A stretch of DNA of 64,000 bases, taken from NCBI RefSeq assembly GCF_000331305.1, contig NZ_KB217483.1, positions 892,340-956,339 of the forward strand, written 5' to 3'. The position numbers and the translations under genes are program-made. This stretch comes from Calothrix sp. PCC 7103. GTDB lineage: Bacteria; Cyanobacteriota; Cyanobacteriia; Cyanobacteriales; Nostocaceae. Positions 47,062 through 55,269 of the stretch are shown piece by piece. How positions within the stretch are numbered: the first letter of the stretch is position 1; every line of letters begins with the position of its first letter. The notes below the pieces were generated by a model. That model did no database searches. It was not told the DNA's origin and saw only the letters and a program-made list of their open reading frames with translations.

Positions 47062-47186
47062 AATATAAACTTTGTCATGCTGAACGAAACGTAGTGCAGT
47101 GAAGCATCTTAGATATTCTAGCCTGCGGCAAATGCTCCGCCGGAGCGCTACGCTCAGAATGACATTTCTTACCCGTGTTAAGTATA
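47042..47186 (-). mobile_element. 145-bp MITE-like element, copy D
   Basis: Reverse complement of copy C with a single base difference. It follows the Rpn remnant. With copy C it brackets a segment of about 1.1 kb as an inverted repeat. Confidence 0.75.
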
Positions 47187-47269
47187 TATCTTCACGCATC
47201 ATTACTCAAGAGTTTAAATTTAAAGTTAGTTTAGAACCGGCAAGGATGCCCATTCCAGAAGATGGAGAA

Positions 47270-47566
47270 TTAAATTTTTGGAAGTCCCTTATAAAATACA
47301 AACCCTAAACCTAAAACACCCAACGCAAATGCACTACTATATGCTGGCACTTGAGTTACTGTGTTTGTTTGGGTAAAGCTAAAATTGCGAATTACATTAG
47401 AACCTATTTCTCCACTACTCAAAGTTCTAAAACCTAAAATAGGCACCTCAGAATTAGATGCTAACACTCCAAAGAAACCCGAATCGCTAAAGCTACCTAA
47501 ATTTATATTACCAAAACTTTTGCTATCTTCAACTGCAAACTTTCTCTGAAGTAAAAATCTCATCAA
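47270..47566 (-). CDS. Short PEP-CTERM-like tail protein, possibly a fragment
   Basis: 98 residues. No signal peptide at the start. The C terminus VPAYSSAFALGVLGLGFVFYKG looks like a variant PEP-CTERM sorting signal, with VPAY for VPEP. The N-terminal part (MMRFLLQRKFAVEDSKSFGN) has no known domain. I read it as the 3' end of a larger exported-protein gene. It sits next to decayed sequence, which supports a fragment. Low certainty. Confidence 0.4.
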   Translation of the reverse strand: MMRFLLQRKFAVEDSKSFGNINLGSFSDSGFFGVLASNSEVPILGFRTLSSGEIGSNVIRNFSFTQTNTVTQVPAYSSAFALGVLGLGFVFYKGLPKI

Positions 47567-47589
47567 GCTGTTAAAAATACTTATTTTAG

Positions 47590-47617
47590 CCTGCTCCCGG
47601 CAGGCTTTGTTTTTTGT
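47590..47617 (+). terminator. Rho-independent terminator
   Basis: GCCTGC / GCAGGC stem at 47590-47606 followed by TTTGTTTTTTG on the + strand. No intact + strand gene precedes it; it may have served the remnant before it, or attenuate the transcript into the CsbD gene. Confidence 0.65.
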
Positions 47618-47782
47618 TTGTATAGCCTTCCCACGTACTGGTGTAGGCGCCGATATACAACCAAAGGCAGAAGTTATTTATGTGTGTGTCCAATATGTTT
47701 ATGATTGGGTTCATTCGGTTGCTCGGACTCTTTTCGGCTCTGAGGCTGAATTCTCACCTTTGATAATACTGGAGACATTAGC

Positions 47783-48169
47783 ATGAAATTGGTTAAACGA
47801 ATAAGTCAGTTTTTATTAGTTGCGTTTTTGGCTGTAATTATCGCCTCTGGAAATGTCGGCGCCGCATTTGCGAGTACATTAGAAGCAGCAGGTGTATATA
47901 TCGCTGATAATTCAGTAGGTTTGGGTAATCAAGTTAAGGGTACTGTTCAAAAGGCTCAAGGTCAAGTTCAGGAAACTTACGGAAACCTCACTGGAGACAG
48001 AGATACTCAAATTGAAGGTAAGGCAAAACAAGCTGAAGGTGAAATTCGTACAACTTATCCCATTTCTGAAACCGAAATAGAAGGCCAAGCTAGACAAGCT
48101 GAAAATAATATCTACCGTTACCAGACTAATGAGAAGAAACAAGACAAGTTAAGTGAAGCTGTAGATTAA
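47783..48169 (+). CDS. CsbD family stress protein with signal peptide
   Basis: 128 residues; GGAG nine bases before the ATG. Signal or anchor segment 8-30 (FLLVAFLAVIIASGNVGAAFA). Two CsbD-like helices follow (about 48-95: VKGTVQKAQGQVQETYGNLTG and IEGKAKQAEGEIRT) and a third partial repeat (about 97-112). CsbD proteins are small stress-induced proteins of unclear role; here one is exported. A terminator follows 32 bp after the stop. Alone on its transcript. Confidence 0.82.
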   Translation: MKLVKRISQFLLVAFLAVIIASGNVGAAFASTLEAAGVYIADNSVGLGNQVKGTVQKAQGQVQETYGNLTGDRDTQIEGKAKQAEGEIRTTYPISETEIEGQARQAENNIYRYQTNEKKQDKLSEAVD

Positions 48170-48200
48170 AACCGTAATAAAGAGTAGTAATAACCGAAGA

Positions 48201-48231
48201 AACGAGGTATTTTATAATATCTCGTTTTTTT
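48201..48231 (+). terminator. Terminator of the CsbD gene
   Basis: AACGAGGTATTTT pairs with ATATCTCGTT-type sequence, followed by TTTTTTTT. Stem of about seven bp. Confidence 0.7.
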
Positions 48232-48307
48232 TGTCTTAAAACAGATGCTGACATTTTTTTGTCATATTTAATTCACACACTATATATATACAGCACTTAC
48301 ACACCCT

Positions 48308-49561
48308 ATGTCCGTAAAACCACAAACTAAATCCTGGCTTAAGGTTGTACTGGCAACGTCATTATTTATCATACCCCCAGCTTGTGCGATTCAATCTAAC
48401 ATAATAAATGCAGTAGAACCAACCGTTAAACAAAAAATTCAAAATCAAGCTGATAGTCAAGCTTATACAGATGTACAAAACTTAATTAATTTTGGTCCGC
48501 GTGTTGCTGGTACTCCTACAAACGAGAAAGCAAGCGCTTATATAGAGCAGCAATATCGCAAAGCTGGTTACAGAACTCGTATTCAAACCTTTACCTACTC
48601 TAAATTTCGAGACTTTGGCTCAAACTTAACAGTAGATGGAAGAAACATTAAAGCCAGCGCGTTTAAAGGTTCGGCGCCTGGTAAACTTTCAGCAAGACTC
48701 ATAGCAGTCCCTAACTTTGGACGTGCAAACGATTTTGCCAAAGTTAACGTTAAAGGAGCCATCGCACTTGTTAAACGTGGAGAAATACGATTTTCAGAAA
48801 AAGTTACTAATGCTATAAATGCAGGCGCCATTGGTATAGTCATAGTCAATAATAAAGCTGGCAACCTTACATATGGTACGCTAATCCAAGACTCACAAAT
48901 ACCTGTTTTAGGTATATCAGGTGATGAAGGCAACAAGCTTTATGCAGAAGCACCGCTTACTATTAACCTCAACGCTAACGCTCAAAACATTGATGTTACT
49001 GGACGTAATGTCATTGCTTATCAAGAAGGTGTTACACAACCGCGCATTATTTTAGGCGGTCATTTTGACTCGGTAGAAGGTGCCCCAGGAGCAAATGATA
49101 ATGCTTCGGGTACTGCGGTAGTGCTTGATATTGCGCGGAAAGTTTCAAAAACACCCCTAGCTCGTGAAGCTTGGTTTATTGCTTTCGACGGAGAAGAAGA
49201 CGGTTTGCATGGTTCACGCGCATTTGTTGACGCTGCAACTCCACAGTTCCTTAGCGAACTAAAAGGGATGATGAACTTTGATATGGTTGGAGTGAACAAC
49301 AAATTGCTAATTGGTGGTAGTTCAGATTTAACCAAATTAGCTCAAGTTGTTCAACCAAAAGCTGAGTTATTCGGCGCCAGCTATGCAAACGGCGCTAGTG
49401 ACCATGCTCCCTTCGCTGCCAAAGGTGTACCTATTCTATTTTTCTATCGGGGTATGGAGCCAAACTACCATTCACCGAACGATAAAACCGTAGACCCAAA
49501 ACTACTTGATGAAACTACTCAAGCTGGTTTGGATATTTTCAAACGCTTAATAAGCAATTAA
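48308..49561 (+). CDS. Exported M28-family metallopeptidase with PA domain
   Basis: 417 residues. Signal peptide 1-27. The N-terminal and PA regions cover about 40-225. The M28 catalytic core has [17 protein letters not shown] (zinc-binding His, Asp) and [14 protein letters not shown] (catalytic Glu, zinc Glu), then DMVGVNNK and [10 protein letters not shown]. These residues are present, so it should be an active aminopeptidase-type enzyme. It precedes the trypsin-like protease by 55 bp, with a CTTA repeat in the gap, so the two may form one transcription unit. Confidence 0.9.
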   Translation: MSVKPQTKSWLKVVLATSLFIIPPACAIQSNIINAVEPTVKQKIQNQADSQAYTDVQNLINFGPRVAGTPTNEKASAYIEQQYRKAGYRTRIQTFTYSKFRDFGSNLTVDGRNIKASAFKGSAPGKLSARLIAVPNFGRANDFAKVNVKGAIALVKRGEIRFSEKVTNAINAGAIGIVIVNNKAGNLTYGTLIQDSQIPVLGISGDEGNKLYAEAPLTINLNANAQNIDVTGRNVIAYQEGVTQPRIILGGHFDSVEGAPGANDNASGTAVVLDIARKVSKTPLAREAWFIAFDGEEDGLHGSRAFVDAATPQFLSELKGMMNFDMVGVNNKLLIGGSSDLTKLAQVVQPKAELFGASYANGASDHAPFAAKGVPILFFYRGMEPNYHSPNDKTVDPKLLDETTQAGLDIFKRLISN

Positions 49562-49570
49562 TAGTTTATC

Positions 49571-49600
49571 TACTTACTTACTTACTTACTTACTTACTCA
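49571..49600 (+). repeat. (CTTA)6 simple repeat before the trypsin-like protease gene
   Basis: Six perfect CTTA units plus flanks, 17 bp before the ATG. A possible slippage site that could alter expression. Confidence 0.75.
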
Positions 49601-49616
49601 CACTAGGATAATTTCA

Positions 49617-50390
49617 ATGTCTTTTACAGCTAATAAAAGTACAATAGCTACTTTATCTTTATTAACCTTTGGAGCAATGGCAGCTTTTTTAGGGCCTCAA
49701 GTAGTGCCAGCATCAACCCAAGTACCTTTTGAGTCATCTCCATCATTCGCTACTAATGATAATAATTTTGTTGCTACGGCAGTTGAACGAACAGGCCCTG
49801 CCGTTGTGCGAATTGACTCATCGCGTACTTTTCAAAACCCTAATAGCTTTAGCGGTCAGAGAGTTGCGCGCGGTACAGGTTCAGGCTTTATATTTAGGCA
49901 AGATGGTTTAATTCTGACAAATGCTCACGTAGTAGATGGCGCCGACCGAGTAACAGTAACCCTCACTTCGGGGCGCCGTTATCCAGGTAGAGTAATAGGA
50001 GAAGACCGACGTATGGATGTAGCAGTAGTAGAAATTCAAGCTAACAATTTACCTGTTGTAAATATGGGTAACTCCGACCGACTCAAACCAGGTGAGTGGG
50101 CAATAGCAATAGGCAACCCCCTCGGTTTAGACAACACCGTCACCGTAGGCATTATAAGCGGTACAGGTAGAAGCAGTCGTGATATAGGCGCCCGTGGTCG
50201 CAACGTCAACTTTATTCAAACAGACGCAGCTATTAACCCAGGTAACTCAGGAGGGCCACTATTAAACCAACGTGGACAAGTAATAGGTATTAATACTGCT
50301 ATTATTCAAGGCGCCCAAGGACTAGGTTTTGCTATCCCCATCAACCAAGCGCAGCAAATAGCCAACCAATTAATATCCCAAGCATCGTAA
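49617..50390 (+). CDS. Short trypsin-like (HhoA/DegP-type) serine protease without PDZ domain
   Basis: 257 residues; AGGA eight bases before the ATG. Signal peptide 1-32. The S1C triad is His104 (TNAHVV), Asp134 (MDVAVV) and Ser211 (NPGNSGGP). HhoA/HhoB/HtrA proteins are about 400 residues with a C-terminal PDZ; this one stops right after the protease domain, 12 bp before a dispersed repeat. Either a natural short form or a truncation at the repeat. The active site is intact. Periplasmic; quality-control role by family. Confidence 0.88.
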   Translation: MSFTANKSTIATLSLLTFGAMAAFLGPQVVPASTQVPFESSPSFATNDNNFVATAVERTGPAVVRIDSSRTFQNPNSFSGQRVARGTGSGFIFRQDGLILTNAHVVDGADRVTVTLTSGRRYPGRVIGEDRRMDVAVVEIQANNLPVVNMGNSDRLKPGEWAIAIGNPLGLDNTVTVGIISGTGRSSRDIGARGRNVNFIQTDAAINPGNSGGPLLNQRGQVIGINTAIIQGAQGLGFAIPINQAQQIANQLISQAS

Positions 50391-50402
50391 AACCTATAAA
50401 TT

Positions 50403-50465
50403 GTCATTCTGAGCGCAGCATTATCCGTAAACGGAGTTTACGCATGACACTACGTTCAGCATGAC
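50403..50465. repeat. Dispersed palindromic repeat copy E
   Basis: Short copy: GTCATTCTGAGCGCAGCA to CGTTCAGCATGAC, between the converging protease and AlkB genes. Confidence 0.65.
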
Positions 50466-50478
50466 ACTGTTTGAATAC

Positions 50479-51021
50479 TTAATCAAATTCATTTACATCA
50501 AAAGCACGCCAGGTAAGACTAATTCGTGAATCAGCCCCTTTTTGTTTATTTATAGCATGTACCCATTCATTCTGAATCGCTGAGTCCATATATAACAGTG
50601 AACCTGGCGAGAGCGTAAAGATGTGCCGTATATTTTTATTTTTCTTATTGCGGTAAGTGATGTTACGAGGGTTTCCAAGTGATACAATTGCTATACCAGT
50701 TCCTGTTTGCAAGGCGCTTGTGTCATCAGAGTGAAAACCCATTTTATTGTTACCAGTTTCGTAATAATTCAGTAAACAATTATTGAACTTGACCCCAAGT
50801 TGACTTAAAAGTTTGGACTGGATGGGCACAAGAAGTGGATGCATCGGCGCCATCTCATAACTCATTTGTAAATAATTGTACGGGACACCAAAGGATGCTG
50901 TTTTACGCGCACTCATGCTGTCATCCCATTTAACTGTTGACAATAATTTTTTAAAAATAACCCAATGTGTATCTAGAAATTCTTCAATAATGAGAAGGTT
51001 TGGTGTTTCAATTTCAGCCAT
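50479..51021 (-). CDS. AlkB-family 2-oxoglutarate/Fe(II) dioxygenase
   Basis: 180 residues. His97-x-Asp99 (GFHSDD) and His155 (WVHAI) bind iron, Arg166 and Arg172 (DSRISLTWR) bind 2-oxoglutarate, and LNYYETGNNKMGFH is the usual lead. AlkB proteins remove alkyl groups from damaged bases in DNA or RNA. The length is typical of the short forms. Transcribed alone, with an upstream gap holding gene remnants. Confidence 0.88.
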   Translation of the reverse strand: MAEIETPNLLIIEEFLDTHWVIFKKLLSTVKWDDSMSARKTASFGVPYNYLQMSYEMAPMHPLLVPIQSKLLSQLGVKFNNCLLNYYETGNNKMGFHSDDTSALQTGTGIAIVSLGNPRNITYRNKKNKNIRHIFTLSPGSLLYMDSAIQNEWVHAINKQKGADSRISLTWRAFDVNEFD

Positions 51022-51311
51022 TTTTGTAGGTTAATTAGTTCTGGGTATAAAGTATTTTACATTTGTAAGTTCAAGAAAACACGCGCTTACAATTCCGTAT
51101 GGCTCGAGTAGTCAATAGTTATTATACTCAACCGGACTGATTGCAGCAAGCCGTCCAGCAATGATTATTCATTATTCTGACGAATCATAATTATTTAAAT
51201 CAGCACATGCAAAATATCCGTAAATATTAAAAATAAGCCTATTTGAAGTTAGTTCTTTTGTATTTAAAAATTTTGCAATCTGCACTTAGCAATTCTTCAA
51301 ATAAGGCTCAC

Positions 51312-51413
51312 CAAAGTTCATTAATCGAAGCGGGATTCAAGTCTGTACTCAATTTGCGAGCGCCTCAAGAAGACGACTTTTTGAGTGATGACAACTCCAG
51401 CTTTAGCCATTAA
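51312..51413 (+). pseudogene. Remnant of a DUF442/Blh-type (phosphatase-fold) gene
   Basis: QSSLIEAGFKSVLNLRAPQE with DDFLSDD is the core of DUF442 proteins (beta-lactamase hydrolase-like). Only this 30-residue part survives. It is cut off after SDD. Confidence 0.55.
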
Positions 51414-51474
51414 TGGTAAAGTAGTGAGTAAAGGTCAAGTTTTACCCCCTGAGCAAATCCAGACACTTTTGTAG
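51388..51474 (+). pseudogene. 3' end of a small thioredoxin-like gene
   Basis: MTTPALAINGKVVSKGQVLP then PEQIQTLL and a stop: the last strand and helix of TM0996-type redox proteins, lacking the CxxC part. It directly abuts the DUF442 piece, so a deletion appears to have joined the two genes. Confidence 0.55.
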
Positions 51475-51501
51475 TGAAATTAGGAGTGCAAGGATTTGCT
51501 T

Positions 51502-52035
51502 ATGTTTGACCCATTCTACCCATTTGACTGGTTATCAACCCAAATTGTCACCCGGCTTTTGGGGCTATCTATAGAATCACATTTGGGAGCGAGTTTACAT
51601 TTCTTCTTCTACGACGTTCCCAAAGTCTTGACCTTATTACTCACGATTAGTTTTGTAGTAGGTACAGTGCAAAGCTTCCTCCAACCCGAACGAGTCCGCT
51701 TTTGGCTGGGTGAGAAGCGCACATTTATCAGTAATCTCATGGCAGCGACAGTAGGAATTGTTACACCCTTTTGTTCCTGTTCTGCTGTACCTTTATTTAT
51801 CGGATTTTTAGAAGCTGGCGTACCGTTAGGAGTAACTTTTTCTTACCTAATTTCTGCCCCAATGGTGAATGAAGTGGCTGTTGTCTTACTGTGGGGCTTA
51901 TTTGGGTTCAAGGTGACATTGTTGTATATTAGCTTTGGAGTAGGACTAGCCTTTGTCTGGAAACTCCAACAAGCTAGACGTGAGCAACCAAACACCCCAG
52001 AAGAATTAGAGACAACTAAATTCACATGGCAGTAA
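51502..52035 (+). CDS. Half-length permease (UPF0718/DUF318 type)
   Basis: 177 residues; AGGA seven bases before the ATG at 51502. Four or five membrane helices. TPFCSCSAVPLFIGFLEAGV and FSYLISAPMVNEVAVVLLWG are the marks of the YraQ/UPF0718 permease family, with the CSCS segment. Full members have about 330 residues with two such halves; this one ends after the first half with a hydrophilic tail. Members often sit with a thioredoxin and a DUF442 gene, and the remnants upstream fit that. Overlaps the converging membrane gene by 14 bp. Confidence 0.75.
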   Translation: MFDPFYPFDWLSTQIVTRLLGLSIESHLGASLHFFFYDVPKVLTLLLTISFVVGTVQSFLQPERVRFWLGEKRTFISNLMAATVGIVTPFCSCSAVPLFIGFLEAGVPLGVTFSYLISAPMVNEVAVVLLWGLFGFKVTLLYISFGVGLAFVWKLQQARREQPNTPEELETTKFTWQ

Positions 52036-52225
52036 CCAATACGTAGGTGGAGATAAATAAGGGAACTGCCCAAATACCTAATAAGAGCAACCATTGGGAG
52101 AGAATCTCTTGATTAAGTAAATTCCGTAAGGGAGTTGTGAAAAAGAGTAAGATTGCACTCAGCAGTAATAATATCTGGAAATTTTTGCGTAGTAGATGCT
52201 TTAATCTCACGGAGCTACACTCCAT
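52022..52225 (-). CDS. Small membrane protein of unknown function
   Basis: 67 residues with two hydrophobic segments (about 17-33 and 44-65) after a basic start MECSSVRLKHLLRK. It overlaps the end of the upstream phosphatidyltransferase gene by 11 bp and so is probably co-translated with it. No family recognised. Real by context; function unknown. Confidence 0.5.
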   Translation of the reverse strand: MECSSVRLKHLLRKNFQILLLLSAILLFFTTPLRNLLNQEILSQWLLLLGIWAVPLFISTYVLVTAM

Positions 52226-52817
52226 CCTGACTGGCTAACGAGTGCATTAATGTTTTACGTAAATCAATTGCGTGAAAGATACTCAAAATATCACACTGCC
52301 AAGTTGGTAACAACAGTGTCATGGCAATTTCTTCTAAACTATTGAGCCAACAAAGTGCTATCGCTAACCAAAGGGTATTCGCATAACCAAAACCAAATAA
52401 ACCTATTGTGGCAGATAGAAGAGTTAATCCCCAGGTTTTGGCGGTGTAGGTATGAAAACTAGGAAACTTTTTAAATTTAATCAGGCTAATGGCAAACAAC
52501 GTTAATTGAATTACGAGTGCAGATAATAATGGTACTTGAAAATTATGAATCACTTGGGGATATACTAACCAAGTACTAATCGCCACACACACATACAAAC
52601 AAATATCAGCCCAGCTATCTGCTTGACGAAGTTGAGATGTACTAACCTTTAAGCGACGGGCAATTATACCATCAAAAATGTCTGAAAGTACAGCAATAAC
52701 GTAACCAATGATGAACCAAAAACTGGTTCTATGGTCCAAAGCATCGAAAACTAGTAAAGTAGCTAGAGCGAAACGCATCCCCACTAAAATACTCGGAAGA
52801 TGTGACAGTTTTATCAT
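52215..52817 (-). CDS. CDP-alcohol phosphatidyltransferase family protein
   Basis: 200 residues, five or six membrane helices. The family motif D-x2-DG-x2-AR-x8-G-x3-D-x3-D is present as DIFDGIIARR and later AD-x3-D, but the Gly is Leu (QLRQADSWAD), at about residue 63. The other residues are kept. These enzymes join a CDP-lipid head group and an alcohol in phospholipid synthesis. It overlaps a small membrane gene. The Gly change may alter the substrate site. Alcohol unknown. Confidence 0.78.
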   Translation of the reverse strand: MIKLSHLPSILVGMRFALATLLVFDALDHRTSFWFIIGYVIAVLSDIFDGIIARRLKVSTSQLRQADSWADICLYVCVAISTWLVYPQVIHNFQVPLLSALVIQLTLFAISLIKFKKFPSFHTYTAKTWGLTLLSATIGLFGFGYANTLWLAIALCWLNSLEEIAMTLLLPTWQCDILSIFHAIDLRKTLMHSLASQDGV

Positions 52818-53300
52818 CGTTACCCACTCTCCGTAATGTATAGAAATTCGCTACAAGTATAACAGTATTCAGTGGATTGCCTGGAGCAACGTCACGCTTG
52901 CTTTATCAGCCAACCGATTATCCGCGTCGCTACCAACTAACAGTTAAGGAGCAGTACAGCCCAACTTGTTAGACTGGGCGCCCCGTCAGGAGCGCAGCGC
53001 TGTTGACTTACTAAGTTTATTGATACCGTTGGTTAGATAAAAGGCACCTTTATACGGTAAACAAAAGTAACATCTTAAGAAGCGGTGCCGTAGATATCGC
53101 AAGATTTGTAAAAATAATTACACTTTGTCCTGAAATCGGCGCCTGTTCCCAAAGCGAGAAATCAGGCACCTGCATACTCCTATTTGAAGAACTGCTTCCC
53201 AAACTGGCGCCATTCATTAATAATGGATAAATATTTCTACACGTCAATTATTAACATTGATAATATAGAATTCTTTACATGTTTAGGTATAGTTACTGCC
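52818..53300. other. Intergenic region with no recognisable gene
   Basis: About 480 bp between divergent genes. It contains two GGCGCC hexamers and a GC-richer patch near 52970-53000. The frame of the SUMF1 gene is open from 53184 by TTG, but the stretch up to 53300 is not convincing coding sequence. Confidence 0.45.
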
Positions 53301-54194
53301 ATGTCTATAGAGGAATACGAACAAAGCTTCACTTGCGACAACTGTGGCTATGGAACAAGGTTGCTCGACGAGTTGAGTGCAGCATTTGAGGAAACGTGCG
53401 CTTGGGGAGAAGCATGTCTTCAATGCGGTTCAAGATTTTTTATTCAAGATTTAGGAAAAGGTGTAGAGTTACGGTTAATAGAAATACCAGGCGATACTTT
53501 CACTATGGGAGCGCCACCAAATGAAGTTGGTAGAACTAATAGGGAAAATCCGCAGCATCAAGTGACTGTATCTTCCTTTTTTATGGGTAAATATCAAGTT
53601 ACACAAGCTCAATATGAAGCGGTTATGGGAATTAATCCTTCACATTTTATTGGTGCAAACCATCCTGTCGAGCAAGTATCTTGGTATTCTGCAATGAAGT
53701 TCTGTAAGCAATTGAGTCAAAAATCTGGGTTGACTTACCGTCTACCGAGTGAAGGGGAATGGGAATATGCTTGTCGCGCCCTTACGACTACACCTTTCCA
53801 TTTTGGAGAATCAATCACAACTAATTTGGCTAATTACAGAGGAGAAAAGACGGGAGCATCAAAAGGGCAATATCGCCAACAAACAACACCAGTAGGTACT
53901 TTTCCTGCTAATGCATTCGGACTATACGATATGCATGGGAACGTATGGGAGTGGTGTGAAGATGTTTGGCATACTGATTATCAAGGCGCCCCAACTGATG
54001 GAAGCGCCTGGTTAAACGGTGGAGATGATAATAACCGGGTGCTGCGTGGTGGTTCTTGGTTCGACCTCGCGGAATTCTGTCGTTGTGCTAGCCGCGAGTA
54101 CAGTGACCCCGACCCCGAAATTCATGACTACGTTATGGGTTTTCGGGTGGTTTTGGTTCCTGGCGATTACATAAGCGCTGTACATGATAAATAA
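53301..54194 (+). CDS. SUMF1/FGE-sulfatase-domain protein with zinc-ribbon N terminus
   Basis: 297 residues from the ATG at 53301 (MSIEEYEQSFTCDNCGYG). The frame is open further up (ATG at 53223), without a ribosome-binding site. The start has CDNC and CLQC, a zinc-ribbon-like pair. The SUMF1 domain (about 65-290) has FTMGAPPNEVGRTNRENPQH, VEQVSWYSAMKFC, YRLPSEGEWEYACRA, MHGNVWEWCEDVW and RVLRGGSWFD. The C-terminal active-site Cys pair of true formylglycine-generating enzymes is not conserved: one Cys of CRCASRE lines up. So it is more like the wider SUMF1 group (sulphur or redox or signalling use). No sulfatase gene is near. Confidence 0.8.
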   Translation: MSIEEYEQSFTCDNCGYGTRLLDELSAAFEETCAWGEACLQCGSRFFIQDLGKGVELRLIEIPGDTFTMGAPPNEVGRTNRENPQHQVTVSSFFMGKYQVTQAQYEAVMGINPSHFIGANHPVEQVSWYSAMKFCKQLSQKSGLTYRLPSEGEWEYACRALTTTPFHFGESITTNLANYRGEKTGASKGQYRQQTTPVGTFPANAFGLYDMHGNVWEWCEDVWHTDYQGAPTDGSAWLNGGDDNNRVLRGGSWFDLAEFCRCASREYSDPDPEIHDYVMGFRVVLVPGDYISAVHDK

Positions 54195-54382
54195 GGGGAT
54201 AGGGAACGAATTTTTGGGCAAGGCGCTGGAAGGAAGTAAAGATTGAATCGCAAAAACGCGCCTGATTCAACCTTGTCTTTAGTATAGTATCTTAACATGA
54301 CTTTCGATTAAGGACATTTAAGCCACTCCAAAGATAAGCTTACTACTGTGATTTAGACAAATTTATAAATACTTGATGTGTT

Positions 54383-55147
54383 ATGACTTCGACAACCCAG
54401 CCTGATTATTTTAGTAAGTACGAAAATCTAAGCTTCCAGCGCGATGAAAATGGTATTTTGGAAGTTAAGATGCATACAAATGGAGATTCTCTAGTCTTCA
54501 CGGGAAAAACGCATCGGGAGTTTCCAGATGCCTTTTATGACATTAGTCGTGACCGCGATAACCGAGTGGTCATTCTGACTGGTGCAGGGGATTCCTGGAT
54601 GGCGCAAATTGATTTCGCTAGTCTGGGTGATGTAACCAATCCCCGTGAGTGGGATAAAACCTTTTGGGAAGGTAGGAAAGTGTTGCAAAACTTGTTAGAT
54701 ATTGAAGTTCCAGTTATTAGCGCGGTAAATGGTCCGGCTCTACTGCATACTGAATACATACTGACAACAGATATTATTCTTGCTTGTGAGAATGCGGTAT
54801 TTCAAGATATGCCTCACCTCAATGCAGGTATTGTACCGGGCGATGGAGTCCACATTCTGTGGCCCCTGGTATTAGGTTCGTCTCGTGGTCGTTATTTCTT
54901 GCTGACTCAAGAAACACTCACTGCCCAGCAAGCGCATGAATTGGGAGTCGTCAATGAAGTTTTGCCATCCCACAAGCTTTTAGACCGTGCTTGGGAACTG
55001 GCAAAACAGCTTGCCAAGCAACCCACTCTCAATTTGCGCTATACTCGTGTCGCTCTTACCCAACGGATCAAGCGACTGGTTAGTGAAGGAATTGGTTACG
55101 GTTTAGCTCTAGAAGGTATTACTGCAACTGATTTACGCAACGGTTGA
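54383..55147 (+). CDS. Crotonase-fold beta-diketone hydrolase-like protein
   Basis: 254 residues, enoyl-CoA hydratase superfamily. The residues used by 6-oxocamphor hydrolase and the Anabaena beta-diketone hydrolase seem conserved: a His in KTHREF, His in LLHTEY, His in MPHLNAG, Asp in VPGDG and Glu in ALEGIT. The segment GGIVPGDG-like NAGIVPGDGV is close to that group, rather than to CoA hydratases. So it probably cleaves a C-C bond in a beta-diketone. The next gene, an SDR, may act on its substrate or product. Cytosolic. Confidence 0.75.
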   Translation: MTSTTQPDYFSKYENLSFQRDENGILEVKMHTNGDSLVFTGKTHREFPDAFYDISRDRDNRVVILTGAGDSWMAQIDFASLGDVTNPREWDKTFWEGRKVLQNLLDIEVPVISAVNGPALLHTEYILTTDIILACENAVFQDMPHLNAGIVPGDGVHILWPLVLGSSRGRYFLLTQETLTAQQAHELGVVNEVLPSHKLLDRAWELAKQLAKQPTLNLRYTRVALTQRIKRLVSEGIGYGLALEGITATDLRNG

Positions 55148-55156
55148 AACCTTTTT

Positions 55157-55205
55157 TATACTGAAAACGGGTAGAATTTAAACTCATGTCATGCTGAGGG
55201 ACGAA
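55157..55205. repeat. Degenerate MITE-like end, copy F
   Basis: TATACTGAAAACGGGTAGAA at 55157 matches the terminal sequence of the 145-bp element, followed by CATGTCATGCTGAGGGACGA and so on. The other end is not recognisable. Confidence 0.5.
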
Positions 55206-55269
55206 GCATCTGTCAGTTTCATTCTTGCGGTTCAAGCCGCAAGCTATTCACATGCCCGGAGGCTTCTAG

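Larger units (their letters stand above)
51022..51501. other. Intergenic region with decayed gene pieces
   Basis: 480 bp. The first 280 bp are AT-rich and hold no frame. The rest contains two coding remnants listed separately (51312-51413 and 51388-51474), which lead into the permease gene. Confidence 0.55.

Noticed and set aside
47640-47785. Short frame ending in TGA that overlaps the ATG of the CsbD gene
   Set aside because: It has no good start codon or ribosome-binding site and reads through a terminator hairpin. It may be a remnant, not a leader gene.
53184-53300. Longer N terminus of the SUMF1 protein
   Set aside because: The TTG at 53184 and ATG at 53223 lack ribosome-binding sites and code for a stretch with no domain.
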